This document shows, piece after piece, positions 8,254 to 16,682 of a stretch of 31,438 nt of DNA (within the stretch, counting starts at the first letter, position 1; each line of letters starts with the position of its first letter). Below the pieces are notes generated by a model, which was given only the letters and a program-made list of their open reading frames with translations, was not told the DNA's origin and did not search any database. The stretch is from CAYPIE01 sp964410665 (lineage in GTDB: Bacteria > Planctomycetota > Planctomycetia > Gemmatales > Gemmataceae): contig CAYPIE010000069.1 in assembly GCA_964410665.1 (NCBI GenBank), forward strand, positions 1-31,438, written 5' to 3'. The position numbers were made by a program, and so were the translations under genes.

Positions 8254-9708
8254 ATGGTATATCGAATCCAATCCACCGCCAATTGTCTCCGTTTCCCATG
8301 GACACGACTCCTCGGGGTCAGCCTGTTTGCCTTACTGACCTCGGGTGACATGGCCACTGCACGCGGAGCGGATGATCCACCGGTTCCGGTGTTAGACGAT
8401 AACTGGACGGTGATCGCCCACAACCCCGATCTCGGCAAGCTGACGACAACGCGTCAACAGCCGGTCGACTTCGCCATTTGGCAGGCGCAGGATGGAACCT
8501 GGCAACTTTGGTCGTGTATTCGTCATACCGCCTGTGGTGGCAAGACACGCTTATTCTATCGCTGGGAATCCCCCAAGCTCACCGCTGCCAACTGGACCCC
8601 CAAGGGGATTGTCATGCAGGCAGAGCCCAAATACGGCGAAACACCGGGTGGGATGCAGGCACCGCATGTCGTCAAGATCGACAACCTCTATCACATGTTC
8701 TACGGGGACTGGGAGCATATTTGTCACGCAACCAGCCGCGATGGCAAAACCTTCCAACGGGTCATCCAACCCTCCGGCAAAACCGGCATGTTCACCGAGG
8801 GCCTCGGAAACAATACCCGCGACATCATGATGCTCAAGGTTGGCCCACGTTGGTACGGCTACTACACGGCGTACCCGGAACGACAGGGTGCCGTCTTTGT
8901 GCGGACCACAAACGACTTCCAAACCTGGAGCGAGTCGAGCGTGGTCGCCTTCGGGGGTGTCGCGGGAACCAACCCTTACTCCGCGGAATGCCCCCATGTC
9001 ATCGCCCATGCTCGCGGCTACTACCTGTTCCGCACCCAACAATATGGTCCTGACAATATCACCTCCGTTTACTACTCGGCTGGACCGGGCATGTTCGGGG
9101 TCAATCAGGATCGTCGCTATCTCGTCACCCGACTGCCCATCGCAGCCCCCGAGGTGATCCGCCACAACGGCCAGGACTATCTCGCTGCCTTGAATCCACA
9201 ACTTGACGGCATCCGACTGACCCGACTGCGCTGGGGGAAGATGCCTCAACCGGACCAACCCATTTTTCCGCTTGATGACCCGGAGCATCGAGCCGCTTGG
9301 AAGTGCCAGGAAGGAAGCCTACGCCCGATCTTTACCCAGTCCCAACGGACCAGTTTCTATCCGCCACAGAGGTTTTTCATCGGGACGGCAGAGGTGGACG
9401 GACAGATTGTCGAAGATGACCGGACTGGGGTGCTGGTATCCCCAACGTTTACCATCCAGCATCCGCAATATGTGGTGTACCTGTCCGGCGGGACTGACCC
9501 AAGACTTCGCCTCGAATTGGTCGATGCGGAGAATTCCGCCATCATCGCCAGCATCCGCAACCTGGTGCAGAGTAATCGCTTCCAGCCCCGGCCGCTAGAC
9601 GCCAGCAAAGCCAAGGGTCGACAGGCCTACCTACGGATTGTCGATTATGCAATGGGGGGCTGGGGACACATCAACTTTGGTGGCTTGTATACCCCCCGCT
9701 CGCCCTGA
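8254..9708 (+). CDS. Secreted five-bladed beta-propeller protein, glycoside-hydrolase (GH32/43-like) superfamily
   Basis: A 484-residue protein with a signal sequence (hydrophobic LLGVSLFALL near residue 20, ending around ARGADD). The body shows repeated propeller-blade features of GH32/GH43-like proteins: DFAIWQAQDGTWQLWSCI, APHVVKIDNLYHMFYGDW, ICHATSRDGKTFQRV, GYYTAYPER and VRTTNDFQTWSES. A beta-sandwich-like tail (about 395-480) contains VDGQIVEDDRTGVLVSPTF and an RIVDYAMGGWGHINFGG ending, reminiscent of GH32 C-terminal modules. I cannot point to a complete catalytic triad, so the substrate, and activity itself, are uncertain. GAGGAT lies 8 nt before the ATG. The 3' end overlaps hypF on the opposite strand by 38 bp. 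Confidence 0.7.
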   Translation: MVYRIQSTANCLRFPWTRLLGVSLFALLTSGDMATARGADDPPVPVLDDNWTVIAHNPDLGKLTTTRQQPVDFAIWQAQDGTWQLWSCIRHTACGGKTRLFYRWESPKLTAANWTPKGIVMQAEPKYGETPGGMQAPHVVKIDNLYHMFYGDWEHICHATSRDGKTFQRVIQPSGKTGMFTEGLGNNTRDIMMLKVGPRWYGYYTAYPERQGAVFVRTTNDFQTWSESSVVAFGGVAGTNPYSAECPHVIAHARGYYLFRTQQYGPDNITSVYYSAGPGMFGVNQDRRYLVTRLPIAAPEVIRHNGQDYLAALNPQLDGIRLTRLRWGKMPQPDQPIFPLDDPEHRAAWKCQEGSLRPIFTQSQRTSFYPPQRFFIGTAEVDGQIVEDDRTGVLVSPTFTIQHPQYVVYLSGGTDPRLRLELVDAENSAIIASIRNLVQSNRFQPRPLDASKAKGRQAYLRIVDYAMGGWGHINFGGLYTPRSP

Positions 9709-11923
9709 GCGTCACTTGGCCCAGGCTGATCCCTCCATCATTCGCTGGTACTTGACGATTGAGCAACACCCGCTCCGTTCCCAGGTTGTCAAGGAGTAAC
9801 TGAGTGAGCAGTTGATTTTGAAACACTCCGCCCGACACAACGAATCGCTGAGATCCGAATTGTTCACCCACCCGCTCGGCTAGCCGGGCACTCTCCGTCG
9901 CCACGGCAGCATGAAACGCATAAGCAATGTCGGCGGTTGGACGCCCCTGGAGTCGATCCGTGACTACTGCTGCCAGCAGGGGGCGATGGTCCAGCTCGGG
10001 AAACGGATAGGGGGCTTGCGGAGTCGCTTGCAGGGCCAAGGTTTCCAGCCAGATCGCCGCCTGCCCTTCGAATGTGATCGCTCGATCGAAGCCACACAAT
10101 GCGGCTACCGTATCAAATAACCGGCCCATGGAAGTGGTCGGGAAACAGCGCACTCCTCGGTGTACCAGCTGTAAGGCGTCGCGAAAGCGTCGCGGCCAGC
10201 GAAACGGAGCTTCCTCCAGATTCGGCAAGGTGCCTTGCTCCGCCAGAAAACCGGCGGCGGCTTGTACAGGAAATTTTGCCGCCGCATCCCCCCCGGGCAG
10301 TTGCACGGTGCGTAACCAGGCAGTCCGCTCGAAGCCGCCGCGCAGACTCCCCGCGAAGATCTCACCGCCCCAGATACTGCCATCCAATCCATACCCCGTA
10401 CCATCATAAATGATGCCCACCACCGGCTCATCCCAAAGCTCTGCCTCGGCCAAGACACTGGCCAGATGGGCATGGTGGTGTTGCACCCCGAGACGACTCC
10501 TGGCCGGAAGTTGGTTAGCAAATTGGCTGGAGTGATAGCCCGGATGCAGATCATGTACGAGGTGTACCTGCTCGATGTCCAGGCCATACATGGCCAACAG
10601 GTCATTCACCGTCTCTGCGAACGCTCGACGTACTCCTGCATCCTCCAGATCGCCAAGGTACTGACTGACCAGGACCTGCCCATCGACCGCGAGAGCGATG
10701 CTATTCTTCAAGTCAGCTCCCAACGCAAGAATCGGCTCGTGACTTGGGATCGTGGCAACCACCCCAGGCGTATACCCTCGAGAACGTCGCAGGAATGCCG
10801 GTTGACCTGCCTGGACAGTCACCACACTATCCTCAACACGCCGGGCAATGGGTCGTTCTCCGACCAGAAAAGCATCGGCAATCGCACTCAGGGTGGTCCG
10901 CGCCTCGGCATCTTCATATGTAATCGGCTCACTCGATCGATTCGCACTGGTCAGGACCAGTGGGGCTGGTGCGCCGGCAGCAAATAACAGTACATGCAGT
11001 GGTGTATACGGGAGCATTACTCCAAGCGTCTTTGCATCAGGCGCTACCCCAGGCAGGTGCACCTGTGCCGTGGCAACGACGATGGGACGGGCCGGATCGG
11101 TCAGCAGTTGCTCGTGCGCTTCACCGAGCTCAACTAGCTGCCGGGCGTGGTCCAGGTTCTGGGCCATCAGAGCAAACGGCTTCTCCTTTCGGAATTTCCG
11201 TTCGCGAAGTCGTTGCACCGCGCCGGCATCTTTGGCAGAACAGGCCAGGTGGTAGCCGCCAATCCCCTTGATCCCCAGGATCGCTCCGTCTCGAAGCAGG
11301 TCTGCCGCCCGCAAGATGGCATCGTTCCCACGGATCACCACGGGACTGTCGAGCACTTCCAGCAGGTAATGGGGGCCACAAACGGGGCAGGCCGTGGGCT
11401 GAGCATGGTAGCGGCGGTCCCGCGGGTCGGCATACTCGCGTGCACAGTCCACACACATCGGCCAGTCGGCCATGGTGGTATGCGGCCGGTCATATGGGAG
11501 CCGCCGAATAATCGAGTAGCGTGGCCCGCACTGGGTGCAGTTGATGTAAGGATAACCCGCCCGTCGGTCGTTGGCGTCCGCCAACTCGCGGAGGCAATCC
11601 GTACACACCGCTAGATCCGGCGACATCAAGGTGGTCGGTCGTTCGCCCTGGGCGCTGGCCAAAATCACAAAGTCCAGACAGGATTGCTCGGCCACCGAGT
11701 TCACCCGAAAATCGTCAATCCGCGCTGCCAGGGGCGTTTCGCTGGTCAGTGCTGCCGCGAGTGCCTCCAACTGCCATGGATCGCCCTCAGCATGAATCGT
11801 CACTCCCGAGGGATCATTGAAAATCCATCCACGAATTTCATATCGATGTGCCAACTGATAGACAAACGGCCGAAAGCCCACGCCCTGCACAACACCCCGG
11901 ATATGGATTTCGACCGCTGGCAT
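9671..11923 (-). CDS. hypF: HypF carbamoyltransferase, [NiFe]-hydrogenase maturation
   Basis: A 750-residue, full-length HypF. It carbamoylates the C-terminal Cys of HypE, the first step in making the cyanide ligands of the NiFe(CN)2CO site. The domains are in order. Acylphosphatase-like: residues 1-90, with VVQGVGFRPFVYQLA. Two zinc fingers of Cys-x2-Cys-x18-Cys-x2-Cys: CTDC...CTQC and CVDC...CPVC. YrdC-like: about 190-380, with KGIGGYHLAC. Kae1-like: about 385-740, with VQHHHAHLASVLAE, IYDGTGYGLDGSIWGGEIF and VSGGVFQNQLL. It is the last gene of the hydrogenase operon, 9 bp after hypE. Its last 38 bp overlap the convergent glycoside-hydrolase-like gene, encoding only the tail beyond the conserved domain. 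Confidence 0.97.
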   Translation of the reverse strand: MPAVEIHIRGVVQGVGFRPFVYQLAHRYEIRGWIFNDPSGVTIHAEGDPWQLEALAAALTSETPLAARIDDFRVNSVAEQSCLDFVILASAQGERPTTLMSPDLAVCTDCLRELADANDRRAGYPYINCTQCGPRYSIIRRLPYDRPHTTMADWPMCVDCAREYADPRDRRYHAQPTACPVCGPHYLLEVLDSPVVIRGNDAILRAADLLRDGAILGIKGIGGYHLACSAKDAGAVQRLRERKFRKEKPFALMAQNLDHARQLVELGEAHEQLLTDPARPIVVATAQVHLPGVAPDAKTLGVMLPYTPLHVLLFAAGAPAPLVLTSANRSSEPITYEDAEARTTLSAIADAFLVGERPIARRVEDSVVTVQAGQPAFLRRSRGYTPGVVATIPSHEPILALGADLKNSIALAVDGQVLVSQYLGDLEDAGVRRAFAETVNDLLAMYGLDIEQVHLVHDLHPGYHSSQFANQLPARSRLGVQHHHAHLASVLAEAELWDEPVVGIIYDGTGYGLDGSIWGGEIFAGSLRGGFERTAWLRTVQLPGGDAAAKFPVQAAAGFLAEQGTLPNLEEAPFRWPRRFRDALQLVHRGVRCFPTTSMGRLFDTVAALCGFDRAITFEGQAAIWLETLALQATPQAPYPFPELDHRPLLAAVVTDRLQGRPTADIAYAFHAAVATESARLAERVGEQFGSQRFVVSGGVFQNQLLTQLLLDNLGTERVLLNRQVPANDGGISLGQVTLRASGGYTSHQS

Positions 11924-11932
11924 AAGACCTGG

Positions 11933-12961
11933 TTAACAGATACGGGGTAGCGGATCTCCGATCAGCATATCGACGACGCGCGTTCCCCCAAAACTCGATC
12001 GAGCCACGACCCCGACCGGCGGTGCTGCGACGACCCTGCCCAGCAAACAGGCTTGCTCACCCCCTGCGATCGACTGAAGCGCCGTCAGGGCCGACTCGAA
12101 TTCATCGGCAGCGACCACGGCAATAAATTGCCCCTCGTTGGCGACCTGTAAGGGATCGAGACCGAGCAACTCACATGCCCCACGTACTACCGGCTCCACC
12201 GGAATCGCCTCTTCGGACAGGACGATCCCGACGCCCGCGTCCCGAGCGAGTTCGTTCAGCACCGTGGCCACGCCCCCCCGGGTGACATCACGCATCCAGT
12301 GAATCCCCGAACCGACCGCAGTGAACAACCCCTCGACCAACCGCCAGAGCGAACGCGTATCCGACTCAACGTCAGCCTCGAGGTCGAGCTCGGCTCGAGC
12401 CGTTAAGATGGTAATACCATGTGCACCGATCGGACCCGACAGCAACACCTGGTCCCCAGGCTTGACCCGGCTACTCCCCAGCTCGGCTCGCGCATCGACC
12501 ACGCCTAGACCGGTGGTACTAATATACATGCCATCCGCTTTGCCATGCTCGACGACCTTGGTGTCGCCGGCAACGATTGGCACTCCGACTGCCCGCGCAG
12601 CGGACGCCATCGCCTCCAGTTCTTGCCGAAGGATCGTGGTCGGCAGACCTGCCTCTAAGACCAAGGTCGCGGTCAGTGCCAGCGGCCGGGCTCCACTCAC
12701 TGCAAGGTCATTGATCGTACCGTTCACCGCCAGTTCGCCAATCGACCCCCCAGGAAAACGCAGTGGTTTCACCACGAAGCTATCGGCGGTTATCGCCAAT
12801 CGTCCCGGCGGCACTTCCAGCACCGCGGCATCCCCGAGCGGATCCAGAATCGGGTTGGCAAAGATGGGCCGGATCAAACCATCGATGAGTTGTCGCGTTG
12901 CCTCGCCACCAGCGCCATGGGCCATGCCGATCTGGGCCGCGTGGAAGCTTGGCCCACTCAT
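11933..12961 (-). CDS. hypE: HypE, thiocarboxamide-dehydrating hydrogenase maturation protein
   Basis: A 342-residue HypE of the PurM-like ATP-binding superfamily. It dehydrates the carbamoyl group placed by HypF on its C-terminal Cys, giving the thiocyanate that supplies CN to iron. The diagnostic C-terminus PRIC is intact, with Cys as the last residue. The N-terminal GAGGEATRQLIDGLI, ITADSFVVKPLRFPGGSIG, VNGTINDLAVSGA and VAGDTKVVEHGKADG segments are all typical. I start it at the ATG at 12961, which shares ATGA with the hypD stop, a hallmark of translational coupling. A longer frame reaches 13069 but would overlap hypD by over 100 bp. Confidence 0.97.
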   Translation of the reverse strand: MSGPSFHAAQIGMAHGAGGEATRQLIDGLIRPIFANPILDPLGDAAVLEVPPGRLAITADSFVVKPLRFPGGSIGELAVNGTINDLAVSGARPLALTATLVLEAGLPTTILRQELEAMASAARAVGVPIVAGDTKVVEHGKADGMYISTTGLGVVDARAELGSSRVKPGDQVLLSGPIGAHGITILTARAELDLEADVESDTRSLWRLVEGLFTAVGSGIHWMRDVTRGGVATVLNELARDAGVGIVLSEEAIPVEPVVRGACELLGLDPLQVANEGQFIAVVAADEFESALTALQSIAGGEQACLLGRVVAAPPVGVVARSSFGGTRVVDMLIGDPLPRIC

Positions 12962-14079
12962 TGCCCCCCTCGCACCGTCAGCGGGACGAACGAGGCATAC
13001 TTGTACTGGGCTGCACACGCCCCTTCGGAAGAAACCATCAACGCCCCGATCGGATGCTCGGGAGTACATTGCTCACCAAACAGCGGACACTCCCGCGGTT
13101 TCCGCAAGCCTTGGAGGATCTCACCACACTTCGCTTCCTGCGGGTCAGCGATCTGAATTCCTGGTACCGCGTGCTGGGCTTCGGCGTCCCAAGCCGCAAA
13201 CGCGGGTTTGAGCTGTAGTGCCGACCGTGCCAACGAGCCAAGCCCACGCCATTCATAGTGCGGCCGCTCCTCGAAGACTTCTTCAAGTACGTTTAATGCG
13301 GCTGGATTCCCCTCCCAGGGCACGGCACGTCGATACTGATTTTCCAGGCGGGCCCGGCCTTCGCGTAGTTGCCGCAGAATCATGATCAAGGCCTGCAAGA
13401 TGTCCAAGGGTTCAAACCCTGCGATGACAATGGGTCGACCATAGTCCTCCGCGACAAAGGCATATGGCGCACAACCGATCACTGTCGATACATGCCCCGG
13501 CCCAATGAAACCATCCAGGCGGACCTGCGGCGACTCGAGTAATGCACGCATCGCCGGGATGACTAAGACGTGGTTGCAAAAGACCGCGAAGTTGTCGACG
13601 GATTCTTCTCGAGCCTGCAGCAACGTGAGGGCAGTCGCTGGAGCGGTGGTTTCAAAGCCTATGGCGAAGAAGATCACCTGCCGATCCGGATTCTCCCGAG
13701 CCATACGTAACGCGTCCAGGGGCGAGTAGACCATGCGAATGTCTGCCCCGCGTGCCTTCCACTCCAGTGGACTACCCTGCGAACCCGGCACGCGCATCAT
13801 GTCGCCATAGGCGGTGAAGATCACGCGCGGGTCATTGGCCAGGTTGAGGCCATCGTCGAGCCGGCCCATCGGGAGCACACATACCGGACAGCCAGGGCCG
13901 TGGATCAGTTCGACATTCTCGGGCAACAAATCCTTGAGGCCAAAGCGGAAGATGGCATGGGTGTGTCCGCCACACACCTCCATTACCCGGAAGTGGCGGT
14001 CGACGGCGGCGAGTTGCTCGATCTCCTCAAGCGCTTTGCGAATCAAGGTGGCATCGCGAAATTCATCGACGTATTTCAT
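12958..14079 (-). CDS. hypD: HypD, Fe-S scaffold for Fe(CN)2CO assembly
   Basis: A 373-residue HypD. Together with HypC it forms the scaffold on which the Fe(CN)2CO unit is built before transfer to the large subunit. All signature motifs are present: CGGHTH (from Cys36), GPGCPVC (61-67), GFETTAPATA, GPGHVSTVIG, GFEPLDILQ, and a C-terminal [4Fe-4S]-binding region with CGEIL...ECPLFGEQC...GAC. The start overlaps the end of hypC by 17 bp, and the stop shares ATGA with hypE. Confidence 0.97.
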   Translation of the reverse strand: MKYVDEFRDATLIRKALEEIEQLAAVDRHFRVMEVCGGHTHAIFRFGLKDLLPENVELIHGPGCPVCVLPMGRLDDGLNLANDPRVIFTAYGDMMRVPGSQGSPLEWKARGADIRMVYSPLDALRMARENPDRQVIFFAIGFETTAPATALTLLQAREESVDNFAVFCNHVLVIPAMRALLESPQVRLDGFIGPGHVSTVIGCAPYAFVAEDYGRPIVIAGFEPLDILQALIMILRQLREGRARLENQYRRAVPWEGNPAALNVLEEVFEERPHYEWRGLGSLARSALQLKPAFAAWDAEAQHAVPGIQIADPQEAKCGEILQGLRKPRECPLFGEQCTPEHPIGALMVSSEGACAAQYKYASFVPLTVRGGQ

Positions 14080-14335
14080 GACTTGTATCCTCCACCTTGG
14101 CTTCCTGGGCCTCGCCTAGCATTTCCAGCACACGGATTTGCTCAGCAGCATCGGCTTCGCTAATTTTACTCATGGCAAAGCCGACGTGAATCAGTACCCA
14201 GTCCCCGACACCTGGGGGATCGCTACGTAACAGGTCGACATTGACTTTGCGCCGAACCCCGAGCACATCGGCCAGTGCCATCCGTCCTTGCTCATCGAGA
14301 AACGCTTCAATCTTCGCAGGTATCGCCAAACACAT
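14063..14335 (-). CDS. hypC: HypC/HupF-family hydrogenase assembly chaperone
   Basis: A 90-residue chaperone that binds HypD and delivers the iron centre to the immature large subunit. I start it at 14335 because the mature protein must begin MCLAIP with the essential Cys2; a longer frame to 14377 would bury that Cys. A purine-rich GGGAAGGGGAC lies just upstream. Also visible are VRRKVNVDLL and the GDWVLIHVGFA segment with conserved His50. The tail after about residue 75 is slightly longer than in many HypC proteins and charged. There is a 23-bp gap to the NHL gene upstream and a 17-bp overlap with hypD. Confidence 0.96.
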   Translation of the reverse strand: MCLAIPAKIEAFLDEQGRMALADVLGVRRKVNVDLLRSDPPGVGDWVLIHVGFAMSKISEADAAEQIRVLEMLGEAQEAKVEDTSHEIRR

Positions 14336-14358
14336 CCCCGTCCCCTTCCCGAAGTGAC

Positions 14359-15450
14359 TTATGTATTCAGTTGCCACAGCATGACCCGGTTGTTACCAGA
14401 GTCGGCAATGGCCAGTTGATTGCCACGCAGACTCAGGCCGTAGGGCCAACACAGAGTATCCGCACGCACCGACTCCCAACGATTCTCGCCACTTCCTTGT
14501 AAGTCGGCCTGACCGATGACGCCTCGCGCTGCCCGCCTGCCGTCCAGGACATCAGGCCAGTCGAACAACAGCACGCGATGGTTGCCGGTGTCGCTGATCG
14601 CCAGGATGTCCCCCGAAAGAGCGATCCCATAAGGGAAGCGTAGGCGTTGGGCACCGGGTGGTTGATAAGGCACCTCGCGGGCCTGGTGAAAGTCCTCTTG
14701 CCCGAGCAGCAGATCGGCGGGTTTGCCTGCCCAAGCCGCGGTCACCTCCGTCCAGCCCAGCACTCGGTGGTTGCCGGCATCCGCGACCAACAACCCACGT
14801 TGATCACCGGCAATCGCATGAGGCCAACGAAACGTATTGGGGCCAACGCCCGTACCTCGATTTTCTTCGCCCGACTCCCAGTCGGGCTGGCCGAACTGAT
14901 TGTCTGGCGGTTGCCCAGATTCCGGCCGACCGTTCCAGACGACCACCCGTCGATTGCCCGTGTCGGTCACCAACAGCCAGTCACCGACGACGCCAATCCC
15001 ATAAGGCCAGTTGAGACCATGCCGGCTAATCGTTTTGCCCTGGTTCGGCTCCACCTGAAGCAGATCGGGTTGACCAAGCACGCCGCTCGGGGGGGTATCT
15101 TCCTGCTGCGGCCACCCTTCCCAGAACAGCACCCGATGGTGCCAAGCATCACACACGTACAGCCGACCATGAGCCAAAAGGATGCCGGTCGGCAGATGCA
15201 ACTGTTTGGGCCCTTCCGAGTAGAGATCGGGTTGACCGAGCACTTGCTGCGCGGGTGCCTGATCCTGTACTGGCAGGGGTTGCCAGCGCAGGATGCGATG
15301 ATTTCCCGAATCGGCGACGACCAGACACTCCTGATCCAGATACACTCCACGCGGGGCATAGCACTGGGTGGCTGTCGCCTGAGCGCTGGGCAAAATGAGT
15401 CCCCCCTGGGCTGGGGCACCAAGCCAGCAGCACACCTCTGCTGCGCGCAT
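14359..15450 (-). CDS. NHL-repeat beta-propeller protein of the hydrogenase cluster
   Basis: A 363-residue cytoplasmic-looking protein with no signal peptide. It is built of about six NHL repeats, each with a variant of PxGxxL...VADSGNHRILRW: VVADSGNHRILRW, YVCDAWHHRVLFW, LVTDTGNRRVVVW, LVADAGNHRVLGW, AISDTGNHRVLLF and AIADSGNNRVMLW. These are spaced by LGQPD or GQxD segments and predict a closed six-bladed propeller, usually a protein-interaction platform. NHL-repeat genes recur in group 1h hydrogenase clusters of other phyla. It starts 3 bp after the NifU-Rieske stop. The N-terminus has adjacent Cys residues (Cys7, Cys8); any metal role is speculative. A scaffold or docking protein for the hydrogenase is a reasonable inference. 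Confidence 0.85.
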   Translation of the reverse strand: MRAAEVCCWLGAPAQGGLILPSAQATATQCYAPRGVYLDQECLVVADSGNHRILRWQPLPVQDQAPAQQVLGQPDLYSEGPKQLHLPTGILLAHGRLYVCDAWHHRVLFWEGWPQQEDTPPSGVLGQPDLLQVEPNQGKTISRHGLNWPYGIGVVGDWLLVTDTGNRRVVVWNGRPESGQPPDNQFGQPDWESGEENRGTGVGPNTFRWPHAIAGDQRGLLVADAGNHRVLGWTEVTAAWAGKPADLLLGQEDFHQAREVPYQPPGAQRLRFPYGIALSGDILAISDTGNHRVLLFDWPDVLDGRRAARGVIGQADLQGSGENRWESVRADTLCWPYGLSLRGNQLAIADSGNNRVMLWQLNT

Positions 15451-15453
15451 ACG

Positions 15454-16308
15454 CTAACCCTCCACGCGAACCCAGACCTGCCCATCCTGAATACGCGTCG
15501 CATAGGGAAGCAATTGCACCTGAGGAGCCGTGTGACACTCGCCACTGGTGACATCAAAGCGGAAGCCATGCCACGGGCAGGTCAGCATACAGCCATCCAT
15601 CGCACCACGTTCCAGCGGCAATCCTTGATGCGGGCACTGGTTGCGATAGGCGAACAACTTGCCCTGGTGGAGCACCAACAGGATCGACTGTTCGGCCAAG
15701 GTGTGCGCCGCTGGGACATTCTCGGTCACGCTGGCCAGCATCGGCCCTGGGACCCAGGCATCGTCATCGCGGCGAAGCATCAGCGATTCCACCGGAATAA
15801 ACCCGGCCACCACCTGATCTTTCACCTCTTCCACCGTGGTAATCTCGGGGACCCGATCGCGGATCGCCTCCTCGATCCCCTCCCGAAGTGTCGCCGCAGA
15901 CATCGAACAGCCGTTGCAACTACCATGCAGCCGCAAAAAGGCTGTACCGGCCTCAACCCGGACCAGTTCCACATCGCCGCCATGCGACTGTACCACCGGA
16001 CGCACCTGCTCAAGGGCTTGTTGCACCCGCGACTCGATCGGTTGCTTGATAATCCCCAGTACCGCAAACAAGGTGTGTACCAGCGGGTCATCCACCAGCT
16101 CGAACAGTAATTCTTTACCACGCGGGTCGGCCTTGAGTGACCGCACGATCTGCTTGAGCCCCGCGGCATGGAAATCTTCCAGGGCCTTGGCATATTTCTC
16201 TGCCGTGAGCCGCGCGATCTCCTCCAAATCGGCTAGAGCGGTCCGGGCGGAGTCGACAGCCTGGGCTAGTTCTTCGACGGAGGGTGTCTCGTGGCTGGTG
16301 CTTGGCAT
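15454..16308 (-). CDS. NifU-like/Rieske [2Fe-2S] fusion protein, candidate electron carrier of the hydrogenase
   Basis: A 284-residue fusion. Residues 1-85 are helical. Residues about 93-165 form a NifU C-terminal-type domain with the Cys131-x-x-Cys134 site in GSCNGCSMS. Residues about 185-284 form a Rieske domain with CPHQG (Cys225, His227) and CPWHGFRFD (Cys244, His247), matching the soluble ferredoxin type of aromatic dioxygenases. No signal or membrane segment is seen. As I recall, predicted Fe-S proteins next to the mycobacterial uptake hydrogenases (called HucE and HhyE) are needed for transfer of electrons to the respiratory chain. By position and content this gene is the likely counterpart. 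The role may instead be Fe-S delivery during maturation. It lies 8 bp after the 121-aa gene and 3 bp before the NHL gene. Confidence 0.9.
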   Translation of the reverse strand: MPSTSHETPSVEELAQAVDSARTALADLEEIARLTAEKYAKALEDFHAAGLKQIVRSLKADPRGKELLFELVDDPLVHTLFAVLGIIKQPIESRVQQALEQVRPVVQSHGGDVELVRVEAGTAFLRLHGSCNGCSMSAATLREGIEEAIRDRVPEITTVEEVKDQVVAGFIPVESLMLRRDDDAWVPGPMLASVTENVPAAHTLAEQSILLVLHQGKLFAYRNQCPHQGLPLERGAMDGCMLTCPWHGFRFDVTSGECHTAPQVQLLPYATRIQDGQVWVRVEG

Positions 16309-16316
16309 AGGCTCAC

Positions 16317-16682
16317 TTACTCGGAAAAACTCATGGCGCGCTCGAGGGCCTCTTCGACCTTGCTACTGACAAGCTCAGCGAACGCCGCCTGAGCCAGTTG
16401 TTGCAGCAGCGAGCCAATGGTCGCTTCGGCAACAAACGCCGGCACAGGACGCCGAGCGAGGCCCTCAAGGAGCATACAGGACCCGGCCGGATTATCCAGA
16501 AGTGCCTCCTGAAAGAACGAGGTAACAAACTGATCCAGCCAGATCCCCTCACCATTGGGAGCAGCCCGCAGCTTGCTCAGGGCATGCTTGGCACCTGCGT
16601 TGCGATGGATGACCCGCTCGCAAAACCGGACCACAGCCACTTCTAAGAGCGAATCAACATATTGTTGTTCATGGGGATTCAT
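16317..16682 (-). CDS. Conserved-looking 121-aa protein of the hydrogenase cluster, function unknown
   Basis: A 121-residue, mostly helical, acidic protein that I do not recognise. It has no signal peptide, membrane helix or CxxC motif. Its start overlaps the end of the TPR gene by 14 bp and it ends 8 bp before the NifU-Rieske gene, so it is part of the same transcript. The compact placement argues for a real gene. A small accessory or assembly factor for the hydrogenase or the NifU-Rieske protein is only an inference. Confidence 0.7.
   Translation of the reverse strand: MNPHEQQYVDSLLEVAVVRFCERVIHRNAGAKHALSKLRAAPNGEGIWLDQFVTSFFQEALLDNPAGSCMLLEGLARRPVPAFVAEATIGSLLQQLAQAAFAELVSSKVEEALERAMSFSE

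Noticed and set aside
12321..13211. 296-codon Ser/Pro-rich plus-strand open frame
   Set aside because: It is antisense to hypE/hypD; its composition is that of a reverse-complement shadow.
14647..16110. 487-codon plus-strand open frame
   Set aside because: It lies antisense to the NHL and NifU-Rieske genes, whose motifs are unmistakable; GC-rich codon bias creates long shadow frames.
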